Assembly: GCF_001613935.1 (NCBI RefSeq)
Contig: NZ_LQCI01000034.1
Span: 1,337,298 to 1,401,297, forward strand
Direction of reading: 5' to 3'
DNA: 64,000 nt
DNA from: Amycolatopsis regifaucium
GTDB lineage: Bacteria > Actinomycetota > Actinomycetes > Mycobacteriales > Pseudonocardiaceae
Shown here: piece after piece, positions 24,882 through 33,643 of the stretch
How the letters are laid out: each line of letters begins with the position of its first letter
Position numbering within the stretch: position 1 is the stretch's first letter
Notes under the pieces: generated by a model
The model's database searches: none
Seen by the model: the letters and a program-made list of their open reading frames with translations, nothing else
What the model was told of the DNA's origin: nothing
Position numbers and translations under genes: made by a program

Positions 24882-25880
24882 ATGAAGATCGGGATGCTCG
24901 TCGGCGTGCTGATGGCCGCGGTCTTCGCCGCGGTGGTCACCACGGGCACGGTCTCCAAGGTGGTGACCGAGCATATGGAGGCGCAGGCCGGCGGCGTCGT
25001 CAAGACCTCGTGCGACGCGTCGATCGGGCCGACCCTGCCCGGCCAGGTCGATCGCGGTTCTTCGGACATCAACAAGCTCGACGACGAACAGAAGGGGATC
25101 GTCGCGCTGATCATCTCGATCGGCAAGCAGCGGTCGCTTTCGCCGCGCGCGTGGCAGGTGGCGATCCAGGCCGGGATGACCGAGTCCAAGCTGCGGAACC
25201 TGACCTACGGTGACCGCGACTCGCTCGGCATCTTCCAGATGCGGCCGTCGATGGGCTGGGGCACCGTCGCGGAGGTCACCCACCCGCCGTACCAGGTCAA
25301 CAAGTTCTACGACGTGCTCCTCGCGGTGCCGGACTGGGAGAATCTGCGTCCCGGTGACGCCGCGCAGCGGGTGGAGCGGTCCGGCTTCCCCGACCGGTAT
25401 CACAGCTGGGAACCGATGGCGGCGCTCCTCGTGCAGAACGAGGGCCAGATCGTCGACGTCGTCGGCTGTGGTTCGAGTGTCGGCAGTGTGGTGCCGCCGA
25501 GCCAGGCCGCCGCGCAGGCCATCAAGTTCGCCCTCGCCGAGCAGGGCAAGCCGTATGTGTGGGGCGCCACGGGACCGAATTCCTACGACTGTTCCGGGCT
25601 GATGCTGCGGGCCTACGAGTCCGCCGGGATCATCCTTCCGCGCGTTTCCCGCGACCAGTACAAGGCGGGCGCGATGCTGCCGGTGCGGCAGGCGCAGCCG
25701 GGTGACCTGCTGTTCCTCGCCACCGTCCCGTCGAACCCGGCGACCATCCACCACGTGATGATGTACCTGGGCGACGGCAAGATCGTCGAGGCACAGCAGA
25801 CCGGCGTGCCGGTGCACATCCGCGACTTCTCCTTCGATGAGGCCGAAGTGGTCGCGCAGGCGGTCCGTCCTGGCGTTTAG
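24882..25880 (+). CDS. Cell-wall hydrolase with lysozyme-like and NlpC/P60 domains
   Basis: 332 residues with an N-terminal membrane anchor (IGMLVGVLMAAVFAAVVTT). Residues 65-190 resemble a transglycosylase-like domain (QVAIQAGMTESKLRNLTYG, with the E-S pair, then DSLGIFQMRPSMGWG). Residues 205-330 are an NlpC/P60 peptidase with the catalytic Cys in YDCSGLMLRAYE and His in TIHHVMMYLGDGK. This pair is the VirB1/CwlT/TcpG-type murein hydrolase of Gram-positive type IV systems, which opens peptidoglycan for the apparatus. The position within the operon supports that role. Confidence 0.85.
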   Translation: MKIGMLVGVLMAAVFAAVVTTGTVSKVVTEHMEAQAGGVVKTSCDASIGPTLPGQVDRGSSDINKLDDEQKGIVALIISIGKQRSLSPRAWQVAIQAGMTESKLRNLTYGDRDSLGIFQMRPSMGWGTVAEVTHPPYQVNKFYDVLLAVPDWENLRPGDAAQRVERSGFPDRYHSWEPMAALLVQNEGQIVDVVGCGSSVGSVVPPSQAAAQAIKFALAEQGKPYVWGATGPNSYDCSGLMLRAYESAGIILPRVSRDQYKAGAMLPVRQAQPGDLLFLATVPSNPATIHHVMMYLGDGKIVEAQQTGVPVHIRDFSFDEAEVVAQAVRPGV

Positions 25881-25892
25881 CATGGTGAAAGC

Positions 25893-27104
25893 GTGGTTTC
25901 GCGACCGCGGGACCATCGGATTCACCCGAAGTGGCGGCCTGTCCACCGGCGAGCGGCCGCGCACTGGCAGAGGATGAAGAACGTGGCACGGAAATTCGGA
26001 AGGCGAGGCAAGCCCGCGGCGGGGAACGGCCCGGAGGTCGATCCCCGCGATCTTTTCGGTACTCCACAGCCCGCGCGGCATGCCGCCAGGCCGGCGTCGA
26101 GTACGCCGCTGGCCGATCAGCTGAATCAAGGCTGGCCGGGCGTCGACCCGGGTTACGTCGTGCTGCCGCGTTCGCTGGCCGAGGGGATGTCGCTGCCGTG
26201 GCAGCAGCAGATGGCAGCTCTGCTGGCGCAGTTCCACCACGAGAACGGCCATCTCGCGTGGCCGATCTACCGAGTCGTCCCTTCGCGGTATGAAAAGCTC
26301 GTCGACCTCGATGAGGAGCAGCTGGCGGAGGCCGGTTACCTGGTCGAGATGGACACCGAAGGCGAGATGATCTATCGGGAGCGCAGCGGGCGGAAGATCG
26401 AGGACCCGGCGAACACCACCGTGCTCGTCTCCTGCCTCGACCCGATCCCGAAACCCGCGCAGCGTCAGGCGCCGCCACCGTCACAGGCGGCCCCGCCGCC
26501 GACCGGTCAGCCGCCGCGTGCCCCCGCGCCGATGAACATCGGACCCGCCCCGGTGTGGCGCACGGTCGCGCCGCCCGCCGGGCTACCCGCGCCGCCGCTG
26601 CCTGGCGGGCACACGGCACCGCAGCCACCGCCACCCGCGCAGTCGCCTGCCGGGCCGCCCCCGGTTGCGCGACCTCCGGTTGCTCAGGGGGCGCCTCCGG
26701 CGGTGAGCGTGCCTCCGGCGACACCGGAAATACCGCAGTCCGCCGCGCCGTCACAGGCCGAACCGCAGCCGGAGCCGCCGCAGGCCGCGAGTCCGCCGAT
26801 CCCGGTCACCCCACCGCCTTCCGCTCCGCCGATGGCGCCGTCCGCGACCCCTCCGGTCACCCCGCCCGTGACCGGGCCGCCTTCGGGCCCCTTGCCGCAA
26901 CCGACATCGCCCGGTTCGCCGCCGCCGGGCACCCCGGCCGCGCCGGAGCCCGCCACCCCGCCGCGCGGTGTGCCGATGCATCGCGGATGGTTCGACGAAC
27001 TCGCCGGGAACGTGCCGGAAAGCTCGAAGGTGGACCCGCCCGAGGGCGGGGAGTTCGGCCCGACCGGTGAGCCGACGGAGATCCCCTACCGCTACCGCAA
27101 GTGA
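25893..27104 (+). CDS. Proline-rich cytoplasmic protein of the secretion-like operon
   Basis: 403 residues from GTG 25893; ATG 25977 (NVARKFGRRGKPAAGNG) is an equally plausible start. A folded part (about 65-175 of the long form) contains GYVVLPRSLAEGMSLPWQQQ and YEKLVDLDEEQLAEAGYLVE; the rest is a 210-residue Pro/Ala-rich disordered region ending with HRGWFDELAGNVPES. No signal or membrane segment is seen. The family is not known to me. It is 12 bp from the hydrolase gene and co-directional, so it is probably an accessory or substrate-recruiting subunit. Confidence 0.6.
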   Translation: MVSRPRDHRIHPKWRPVHRRAAAHWQRMKNVARKFGRRGKPAAGNGPEVDPRDLFGTPQPARHAARPASSTPLADQLNQGWPGVDPGYVVLPRSLAEGMSLPWQQQMAALLAQFHHENGHLAWPIYRVVPSRYEKLVDLDEEQLAEAGYLVEMDTEGEMIYRERSGRKIEDPANTTVLVSCLDPIPKPAQRQAPPPSQAAPPPTGQPPRAPAPMNIGPAPVWRTVAPPAGLPAPPLPGGHTAPQPPPPAQSPAGPPPVARPPVAQGAPPAVSVPPATPEIPQSAAPSQAEPQPEPPQAASPPIPVTPPPSAPPMAPSATPPVTPPVTGPPSGPLPQPTSPGSPPPGTPAAPEPATPPRGVPMHRGWFDELAGNVPESSKVDPPEGGEFGPTGEPTEIPYRYRK

Positions 27105-27138
27105 TGACAGGACGTCCTGGTGATGTCACGCTAGACGC

Positions 27139-27336
27139 ATGTCGAGCGACCCGAACCCGGATCAGGGCTGGTACTTCAACACCAAGACGAACCAGGTCGA
27201 GCACCTGGAGCGCGGCCGGAGCATCGACCTCCTCGGCCCGTACCCCGACGAGGCGACCGCCCGGCGGGCCCTGGAGATCGCCAAGGAACGCACGCGGCAG
27301 GCGGACGCCGAAGACGCCAAGTGGAGCGGTGACTGA
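27139..27336 (+). CDS. Small SPOR-like protein, 65 aa
   Basis: 65 residues. GWYFNTKTNQVEHLERGRS and LLGPYPDEATARRALEIA match the short actinobacterial family with the LGPYPTREEA segment that is annotated as SPOR-domain-like. No signal peptide or membrane helix. It may be the last gene of the secretion-like operon (34 bp gap). The function is unknown. A hairpin of repeat A follows 28 bp downstream. Confidence 0.65.
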   Translation: MSSDPNPDQGWYFNTKTNQVEHLERGRSIDLLGPYPDEATARRALEIAKERTRQADAEDAKWSGD

Positions 27337-27364
27337 AGACTGAACGCCTGCCCTGGCCAAGACG

Positions 27365-27435
27365 GAGAGCAAGGGACCTTTGCTATCGCTCGCTTAGCAT
27401 GCCTAAGTAAGCGATAGCAAAGGTCCCTTGCTCTC
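27365..27435. repeat. Dispersed repeat A, inverted pair (hairpin)
   Basis: 27365-27389 and 27411-27435 are perfect reverse complements (25 bp), with a nested CTTAG...CTAAG stem in the loop. It lies between two convergent genes and is probably a bidirectional terminator. The companion motif CCGCAGGTCAGG follows at 27449-27460 and contains the stop codon of the minus-strand ATPase gene. Confidence 0.9.
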
Positions 27436-27455
27436 TCCGCGCGTGAATCCGCAGG

Positions 27456-28421
27456 TCAGGCGTCCTGTCGGGCCAACGCGGGGCCCAGCACGAACTCCGG
27501 GTCCACCTGCGCCGTGAGGTCCTCCCCGGCTCGCCCGCTGCCCCACGCCCGCGCGTTGCGGAGGTGGAACTCGACGCCCTGACGCTGATAGCGCGCCCAG
27601 TCGCGCTGCTCGGCGTCGACGGTCGCGAGCATCGAGCCCAGCGTCCGGAGGTTGTGCGCCTCGAGTTCGCCGATCGGGCGCGCGCGGCCGCGTTCGGCGG
27701 CGCGGATGTGCCGTGAGTTCTCCATCCAGCCCAGCAGCGCGTCGCCGACCTCGTCGCGCAGGAACTCGATGTCCTCGTCCTCGGCCACCTTGTTGCCCAC
27801 GACGACCAGCCGCACGCCGAAGTCCCGCGCGTAGTCGGCGTACTGCCGGTACACGCCGACACTGCGCACGGTCGGCTCGCACACCAGGAACGTCACGTCG
27901 AACCGCGTGAACAGGCCGGACGCGAACGCGTCGGCGCCGGCGGTCATGTCCATGACCACGTATTCGCCCGCGTCGTCGATCATGTGGTTCAGCAGCAGTT
28001 CCGCCGCGCCGACCTTCGAGTGGTAGCAGGCGACGCCGAGGTCGTCCTCGTCGAACTGCCCGGTGACGCCGAGCCGCACGCCGCCGAAGTCGCGGAAACA
28101 GGCCTCGAAGATCGGGTTGTCCTCGAACGGCCGGACCAGCCGCGACCCGCGTCCCGGCGGAGTCGTCTTGATCATCGAGGCCGCGTCGGCGATCCGTGGG
28201 TTGTCGCCGCGCAGGTACTCCTTGATCAGGCCCATGTTGTCGCCCAGCGTGGGCCACGCGATGGCCTCTTCCTCGCTCGCGCCGAGCGCGACGGCTAAGT
28301 GCTGGTTGATGTCCGCGTCGATCGCCAGTACCGGCTTCCCGGCGCCGGCCAGGTACGCGGTGAACAGCGACGCCAACGTGGTCTTGCCGCTGCCGCCCTT
28401 CCCGACGAACGCGATCTTCAC
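27456..28421 (-). CDS. CooC/ParA-superfamily P-loop ATPase
   Basis: 321 residues from GTG 28421. It has a deviant Walker A with two Lys-type positions (IAFVGKGGSGKTTLASLF), LAIDADINQHLAVALG, a central YVVMDMTAGADAFASG switch, and FDVTFLVCEPTVRSV. CooC-type ATPases use this fold for metal-cofactor insertion; ParA/MinD members position cargo. The D-A-D-x-N-Q-H sequence after strand 2 resembles CooC-like proteins. No carbon monoxide dehydrogenase or hydrogenase gene is near, so the client is unknown. Upstream, a GTG start lies about 120 bp from the divergent RNB gene. Confidence 0.75.
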   Translation of the reverse strand: MKIAFVGKGGSGKTTLASLFTAYLAGAGKPVLAIDADINQHLAVALGASEEEAIAWPTLGDNMGLIKEYLRGDNPRIADAASMIKTTPPGRGSRLVRPFEDNPIFEACFRDFGGVRLGVTGQFDEDDLGVACYHSKVGAAELLLNHMIDDAGEYVVMDMTAGADAFASGLFTRFDVTFLVCEPTVRSVGVYRQYADYARDFGVRLVVVGNKVAEDEDIEFLRDEVGDALLGWMENSRHIRAAERGRARPIGELEAHNLRTLGSMLATVDAEQRDWARYQRQGVEFHLRNARAWGSGRAGEDLTAQVDPEFVLGPALARQDA

Positions 28422-28540
28422 GCCACGGCCCTTCCTGTCGTTTTGAAAAGGGTATCGGTTTTCATTTCGGTTCGTAACGTACACCCGTCCGACCCGCGCC
28501 CGAACGGGCGATCAACCGGGCCGGATCGAGATAGGGTTGG

Positions 28541-29965
28541 GTGGTGCCTCCACTCGTGATCAGGACACACACGGCCGGCGGGGACTTCGGTCGCCTGCGG
28601 GCCGAGTTCTCGCTGCCGGAGACCTTCGGGCCCGACGTGCTCGCCGAGGCGGAGGCGGCAGTGGTCGACCCGCTCGAATCGGCGGGGGAACGCGAGGACG
28701 CCACCGGTCTGCCCTTCGTCACCATCGATCCGCCCGGTGCCAAGGATCTCGACCAGGCGGTGCTGATCGAGCGCGTCGAGGGCGGCGGCTTCCGGGTCCA
28801 CTACGCGATCGCCGATCTGGCCGCGTTCATCCCACCGGGTGGTGCGCTCGACAAGGAAGCGCGACGCCGCGGGCAGACGCTCTACCTGCCGGACGGAAAC
28901 GTGCCGTTGCACCCGCCGGTGTTGTCCGAAGGCGCGGCGAGCCTGCTGCCGGGGGAGACCCGGCCCGCCGTGCTGTGGACGATCGACGTCGACGCGGGCG
29001 GCGAGCCGACGGCGACCCACGTCCGCCGCGCCTTGGTGCGGTCGACCGAGCAGTTCGACTACGAGACCGTCCAGGCCTCGATCGACGCGGGTGACCCGCA
29101 TCCGTCGGTCGCCGCGCTGCCGGAACTGGGCCGCCTGCGCCGCGAACTCGCGGTCCGGCGCGGCGCCGTCGAGCTGCAGTTGCCGGAACAGGAGATCCAC
29201 GGCGACCCCGACGGCGGCTGGGTGCTGGTCCAGCGGCCGCGCAACGACGTCGACGCGTGGAACGCCGAGATCTCCCTGCTCACCGGGATGGCGGCGGCGA
29301 AGCTCATGATCGACGCCGAGATCGGCGTCCTGCGGACCCTGCCCGCGCCGGGCCCCGAAGCGGTCGACTGGTTGCGCCGGTCCGCGCAGGCGCTGAACAT
29401 CGACTGGCCCGAGGGCAAGAGCGTCTCGGAGTTCCTCGCCGCGCTGGATCCCGGCCAACCCGCCTCGATGGCGCTTTTCGCCGACACCACACGTCTTTTG
29501 CGTGGCGCCGGGTACACCGCGTTCGACGGCGAACTGCCCGCCCTGACCACCCACGCCGGAATCGGCGGCGCGTACGCCCATGTCACCGCGCCGATCCGGC
29601 GGCTGGTCGACCGCTTCGCCACCGAGATCTGCCTGGCCGTGAGCGCCGGGCGCGAGGTGCCCGCGTGGGTACGCGCGGCGCTTTCGGAGGTGCCGGACCA
29701 GATGACCGCGTCCGACACGCTGGCGGCGAAGGTCGAACGCGCCTGCATCGACCAGGTCGAGGCCTGGGTCATGGCCGAGCACATCGGCGAGGAGTTCGGC
29801 GCGATCGTCCTGCGGGCCGACGAGAACAAGGCGGAGATCCTGATCGAGGAACCGCCGGTGATGGGCAAGTGCGCGGGGGAGAAGCTGCCCGAGGGCGAGC
29901 GGATCCGCGTCCGGCTCACCGCGGTGGACGTCGACAAACGGAAACTGTCCTTCGAGCGCGCATGA
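28541..29965 (+). CDS. RNB-domain ribonuclease (RNase II/R family)
   Basis: 474 residues, short for RNase R, comprising mainly the RNB catalytic domain (about 50-370). The signature FVTIDPPGAKDLDQAVLIER carries the active-site aspartates, and GQTLYLPDGNVPLHPPVLSE and GAYAHVTAPIRRLVDRFATE follow. There are no obvious N-terminal cold-shock domains, and only a short C-terminal S1-like part (RIRVRLTAVDVDKRKLSFER). It would degrade RNA 3' to 5' in the cytoplasm. GTG 28541 and GTG 28544 are both possible starts. It overlaps the next gene by 4 bp. Confidence 0.88.
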   Translation: MVPPLVIRTHTAGGDFGRLRAEFSLPETFGPDVLAEAEAAVVDPLESAGEREDATGLPFVTIDPPGAKDLDQAVLIERVEGGGFRVHYAIADLAAFIPPGGALDKEARRRGQTLYLPDGNVPLHPPVLSEGAASLLPGETRPAVLWTIDVDAGGEPTATHVRRALVRSTEQFDYETVQASIDAGDPHPSVAALPELGRLRRELAVRRGAVELQLPEQEIHGDPDGGWVLVQRPRNDVDAWNAEISLLTGMAAAKLMIDAEIGVLRTLPAPGPEAVDWLRRSAQALNIDWPEGKSVSEFLAALDPGQPASMALFADTTRLLRGAGYTAFDGELPALTTHAGIGGAYAHVTAPIRRLVDRFATEICLAVSAGREVPAWVRAALSEVPDQMTASDTLAAKVERACIDQVEAWVMAEHIGEEFGAIVLRADENKAEILIEEPPVMGKCAGEKLPEGERIRVRLTAVDVDKRKLSFERA

Positions 29966-30723
29966 TCGACGATCTCGGCGAAGTCGTCCCGCTGCGCGAA
30001 CCGGCGTCGCGGGTGGTCTCGCTCGTGCCGTCGCTGACCGAGGCCGTCGAGGTGAGCGCGCCCGGCAGACTCGCCGGTGCCACGGACTACTGCACCCATC
30101 CGGTGGATCTGGACGTCCCGCGGGTGGGCGGTTCGAAGTATCCGAACGTGGACGAAGTCCTCGAACTCGAACCGGATCTCGTGCTGGCCAATTCCGAAGA
30201 GAACCGGCCCGAAGACGTGGAACGCTTGCGCGCCAACGGGATTCCGGTCTGGGTGATGGAGGCGTCGGCGACCGTGCCCGCCGCGCTGGGTTCGATCCGG
30301 CGACTTCTGACCCAGGCCTACGACCTCGCCGAGCCGGACTGGCTGGTCGAGGCCGAAGAGGTGTGGCGGGAGACGCGGCCGGAGCGTTTCCGGGCGGTCG
30401 TGCCGGTCTGGCGGAAGCCGTGGATCGTGCTCGGCCGGGACACCTTCGGCGGCGACGTCCTGCGTCGCGTCGGGATCGGCAACGTCTACGCGGACGACGA
30501 AGAGCGCTACCCGCGCCCGAAGCTCGAAGCACTCCAGAGGCGCTTCGCGGACGGAGACGCGAACCTACTCGTCCTGCCTGACGAGCCCTACGAGTTCACC
30601 GCCGACGACGGCCCCGAAACGTTCCCCGGCACGAAGTACGTCCTCGTCTCCGGACGTCACCTCACCTGGTACGGCCCTTCGCTCGTCGAAGCCCACGCCC
30701 ATCTCACGCGTTTAGTCCTCTGA
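29962..30723 (+). CDS. Helical-backbone metal receptor protein (BtuF/FhuD fold) without signal peptide
   Basis: 253 residues. The class III solute-binding fold is clear: RVVSLVPSLTEAVEVSAPGR and YPNVDEVLELEPDLVLANSE in the N-lobe, a long linking helix around 115-135, then a C-lobe with FGGDVLRRVGIGNVYADD. Unlike transporter-linked receptors it has no signal peptide or lipobox and no ABC permease gene nearby, so it is predicted cytoplasmic and its ligand is unknown. It overlaps the RNB gene by 4 bp. The last residues TRLVL and the TGA stop come from repeat B. Confidence 0.82.
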   Translation: MIDDLGEVVPLREPASRVVSLVPSLTEAVEVSAPGRLAGATDYCTHPVDLDVPRVGGSKYPNVDEVLELEPDLVLANSEENRPEDVERLRANGIPVWVMEASATVPAALGSIRRLLTQAYDLAEPDWLVEAEEVWRETRPERFRAVVPVWRKPWIVLGRDTFGGDVLRRVGIGNVYADDEERYPRPKLEALQRRFADGDANLLVLPDEPYEFTADDGPETFPGTKYVLVSGRHLTWYGPSLVEAHAHLTRLVL

Positions 30724-30770
30724 ATGCGGTATTTCGTCGTACGAACCACCGCATCCAGAGGACTAAACGC
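30708..30770. repeat. Dispersed repeat B, hairpin copy 2
   Basis: The left arm 30708-30730 pairs with 30748-30770 over 23 bp with one wobble, and a nested TTCGT/ACGAA stem closes the loop. It sits between convergent genes. It codes for TRLVL-stop at the end of the metal-receptor gene, in the same repeat frame as copy 1 codes for THSVL-stop at the end of sfnG. Confidence 0.88.
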
Positions 30771-30776
30771 AGCTGG

Positions 30777-32207
30777 TCAGAGGGTGAGGCCGGTCAGGAC
30801 GGTGACGCGCTCCTCGGTGAAGTCGGCCATCGCCGACGCCGGGCCTTCGCGGCCGACGCCGGAGTCCTTCACACCGCCGTAGGGCATCTGGTCGGCCCGG
30901 AAACTCGGCACGTCGCCGACGAGCACACCCCCGACGCGCAGCTTCGCGGACACGTCGAACGCCGTCGGCAGGTCGCGGGTGAACACACCCGCCTGGAGGC
31001 CGAAGCGCGAGTCGTTGATCCGCCGCACGCCGTCGTCCACCGACTCCACCCGCGTGATCGACACGACCGGCCCGAAGACCTCGTCGGCCATCACCGCCGC
31101 GTCCTCCGGCACGTTCGCGAGCACGGTCGGCTCCACGGTCGCGCCGTCGCGCTTGCCGCCGGTCAGCAGTTCGCCACCCGCGTCGACGGCCGCGGCGATC
31201 CACGACTCCACCCGGGAAGCGGCAGCGGTGTTGATGAGCGGTCCGACGTCCACGCCGTCCGCCCGCGGGTCACCGGTCCCGAGTGCCCGCACCTGCTCCA
31301 GCACCTTCGCCCGAAGCTCGTCGTAGACGTCGGCGTGCGCGTACACCCGCTGCACCGAAATGCACGACTGTCCGGCCTGGTACATCGCGAAAGTCGCGAT
31401 CCGCTGCGCCGCGAAGTCCAGGTCCGTCCAATCAGGACAGACCAGGACCGCCGCGTTGCCGCCGAGTTCGAGTGCGACGTGCTTGCGTGGCACGCTGTCG
31501 CGGATGCCCCAGCCCACCGGCACGGAACCGGTGAACGACACGACCGGCAATCGCGGATCGGAGACCAGGCGAGCCGATTCCTCGTTGCTCACCGGAAGAA
31601 TCGACCAGCTTCCGGCGGGAAGATCCGTCTCGGCGAGGATCTCACCGAGTAGCAACGCGGTCAACGGCGTCGCGGGTGCGGGCTTGAGCACGATCGGCGC
31701 GCCGACCGCGATCGCCGGGGCGACCTTGTGCGCCACGAGGTTCAGCGGGAAATTGAACGGCGTGATGCCGAGAACCGGGCCCTTCGGCACGCGGCGGACC
31801 AGCGCGAGCCGTCCGGTGCCGCCCGGGTCGGTGTCAAGGCGCTGCAGGTCACCGGAGAACCGGCGCGCCTCCTCCGCCGCCCAGCGGAACGTCGATGCCG
31901 CGCGGCCGACCTCGCCGCGCGCCCACTTCAGCGGCTTGCCCGACTCGGCGGTGATCAGCTGCGCCAGCTCTTCGGACCGCTCACCCAAAACTCGGGACAC
32001 GTGGTCCAGCGCGCCTGCCCGGACATGCGCGGGCAGCGTCGCGAACTCCTCCTGGACGTCGTGCGCGGCCTGCACGGCGGTCTCGATGTCCGAAGTGGAC
32101 GGAACGTGGTGCGACCCGGCCTCGCTTCCGTCGAAGGAGTGACGGACGACGACGGTCTCGCCGTCGGCGACCGGCTTTCCGGCTACCCAGTAAGGAAATG
32201 TGGTCAC
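30777..32207 (-). CDS. gabD: Aldehyde dehydrogenase, succinate-semialdehyde dehydrogenase-like
   Basis: 476 residues from GTG 32207, overlapping the gabT stop by 4 bp. NAD(P)-dependent aldehyde dehydrogenase fold with the catalytic Glu in HVALELGGNAAVLV and Cys in YQAGQSCISVQRVYA, and VSFTGSVPVGWGIRD in the coenzyme domain. Translational coupling to gabT indicates oxidation of succinate semialdehyde to succinate as the second step of GABA breakdown. Sequence alone does not separate it from related semialdehyde or lactaldehyde dehydrogenases. Confidence 0.78.
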   Translation of the reverse strand: MTTFPYWVAGKPVADGETVVVRHSFDGSEAGSHHVPSTSDIETAVQAAHDVQEEFATLPAHVRAGALDHVSRVLGERSEELAQLITAESGKPLKWARGEVGRAASTFRWAAEEARRFSGDLQRLDTDPGGTGRLALVRRVPKGPVLGITPFNFPLNLVAHKVAPAIAVGAPIVLKPAPATPLTALLLGEILAETDLPAGSWSILPVSNEESARLVSDPRLPVVSFTGSVPVGWGIRDSVPRKHVALELGGNAAVLVCPDWTDLDFAAQRIATFAMYQAGQSCISVQRVYAHADVYDELRAKVLEQVRALGTGDPRADGVDVGPLINTAAASRVESWIAAAVDAGGELLTGGKRDGATVEPTVLANVPEDAAVMADEVFGPVVSITRVESVDDGVRRINDSRFGLQAGVFTRDLPTAFDVSAKLRVGGVLVGDVPSFRADQMPYGGVKDSGVGREGPASAMADFTEERVTVLTGLTL

Positions 32208-33535
32208 TTGACGGCCTCCGTGCGGACAGCGTGCTCGAGGACGGACAGGCCCTCGTCGAGCAGTTCGGTGGACAGGGACAGCGGCGGCAGCAGGCGGACG
32301 ACGTTCCCGTAGGTGCCGCAGGTGAGGACGACGACACCGGCCTGGTGGCAGGCCTGTGCGATCCGCTTGGTGAGGTCTGCGTCGGGTTCGGTGGTGCCCG
32401 GCTTCACGAACTCTGCGGCCAGCATCGCGCCGCGGCCGCGGACGTCGCCGATCACGCCGGTCTCCTCGGCCAGCGCACGCAGCCGCGGCAGTACCGCGTT
32501 CTCGATGCGCTTCGCCGACGCCGCCAGGTTCTCCTGCCGCATGACCTCGATCGAACCGAGCGCCGCGGCGCACGCGATCGGGTTACCGCCGTAGGTTCCG
32601 CCGAGCCCACCCGGCCCGACGGCGTCGAGCAGCTCCGCGCGGCCGGTGACCGCCGCGAGCGGAAGACCGCCCGCGATGCCCTTGGCGGTGGCGATCAGAT
32701 CGGGCACGACCTCTTCGTGCGTGGACGCGAACCACTCACCGGTGCGGCAGAAGCCGGTCTGCACCTCGTCCGCGACGAACACGACGCCGTTTTCGGTGCA
32801 CCACTTCGACAACGCGGGCAGGAAGCCGGGCGCGGGCTCGATGAAGCCGCCCTCACCCTGCACCGGTTCGAGCACGACGGCCGCGATCTGGTCACCGCCG
32901 ATCTGCTTTTCGATGCGGTCGATCGCGATCCGCGCCGCCTCGGGTCCGGACAGGCCGTCGCGGTACGGGTACGACCCGGGCACGCGGTAGATCTCGGGCG
33001 CGAACGGGCCGAAACCGTGCTTGTAGGGGATGGATTTCGCGGTCAGCGCCATCGTCAGGTTGGTGCGGCCGTGGTAGGCGTGGTCGAACACGACGACCGC
33101 CTGGCGGCCGGTCGCGGCGCGGGCGATCTTCACCGCGTTCTCGACGGCCTCGGCGCCGGAGTTGAACAGCACCGAACGCTTCTCGTGGGTGCCCGGGGTC
33201 AGCTTGTCGAGTGCTTCGCACACCTCGACGTATCCTTCGTACGGCGTGACCATGAAACACGTGTGCGTGAACCGGCCCACCTGCTCGCGGACCCGGTCGA
33301 CGACGGCGGGGGCCGCGTGGCCGACGTTGGTCACGGCGATTCCGGAGCCGAAGTCGATCAGGACGTTGCCGTCGACGTCGGTGAGCAGGCCGCCTTCGGC
33401 GGAGGTGATGTAAACGGGCAGCACCGAACTCACACCCGCGGCGACGACGCCGGCGCGCCGCTCCTGCAGGGCGCGCGAGGCGGGGCCGGGGATCTCGGTG
33501 CGCAGCCTGCGCTGGGTTTCGGTGATGGCGGTCAC
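32204..33535 (-). CDS. gabT: 4-aminobutyrate--2-oxoglutarate aminotransferase
   Basis: 443 residues from GTG 33535. Class III PLP aminotransferase with FNSGAEAVENAVKIARAATG, the D in FVADEVQTGFCRTGEWFA and the PLP lysine in DLIATAKGIAGGLPLAAVTG. It moves the amino group of GABA to 2-oxoglutarate, giving succinate semialdehyde. Lengths and motifs fit GabT better than acetylornithine or diaminobutyrate aminotransferases. It is divergent from a PucR-family regulator with dyad sites between them, and coupled to the downstream dehydrogenase gene. Confidence 0.9.
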   Translation of the reverse strand: MTAITETQRRLRTEIPGPASRALQERRAGVVAAGVSSVLPVYITSAEGGLLTDVDGNVLIDFGSGIAVTNVGHAAPAVVDRVREQVGRFTHTCFMVTPYEGYVEVCEALDKLTPGTHEKRSVLFNSGAEAVENAVKIARAATGRQAVVVFDHAYHGRTNLTMALTAKSIPYKHGFGPFAPEIYRVPGSYPYRDGLSGPEAARIAIDRIEKQIGGDQIAAVVLEPVQGEGGFIEPAPGFLPALSKWCTENGVVFVADEVQTGFCRTGEWFASTHEEVVPDLIATAKGIAGGLPLAAVTGRAELLDAVGPGGLGGTYGGNPIACAAALGSIEVMRQENLAASAKRIENAVLPRLRALAEETGVIGDVRGRGAMLAAEFVKPGTTEPDADLTKRIAQACHQAGVVVLTCGTYGNVVRLLPPLSLSTELLDEGLSVLEHAVRTEAVK

Positions 33536-33604
33536 GGCCAGACTCCTGCGGACGCGGGGACGGTGTCGCCCTCCAGGATGGGAGCCGCGCCGGGACACGT
33601 CAGC

Positions 33605-33643
33605 TCGACATGTTGTCGATATCGGGGCGTAGAGTTGGACAAC
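33605..33643. promoter_or_regulatory. Dyad operators between gabT and the PucR-type regulator
   Basis: TCGACA-TGT-TGTCGA (33605-33619) is a perfect dyad, and GTTG-GA-CAAC (33634-33643) is a second, related dyad that abuts the regulator's ATG. They share a TTG-N1-ACA-type half-site pattern. The positions suggest autoregulation plus control of gabTD by the adjacent PucR protein. Confidence 0.55.
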
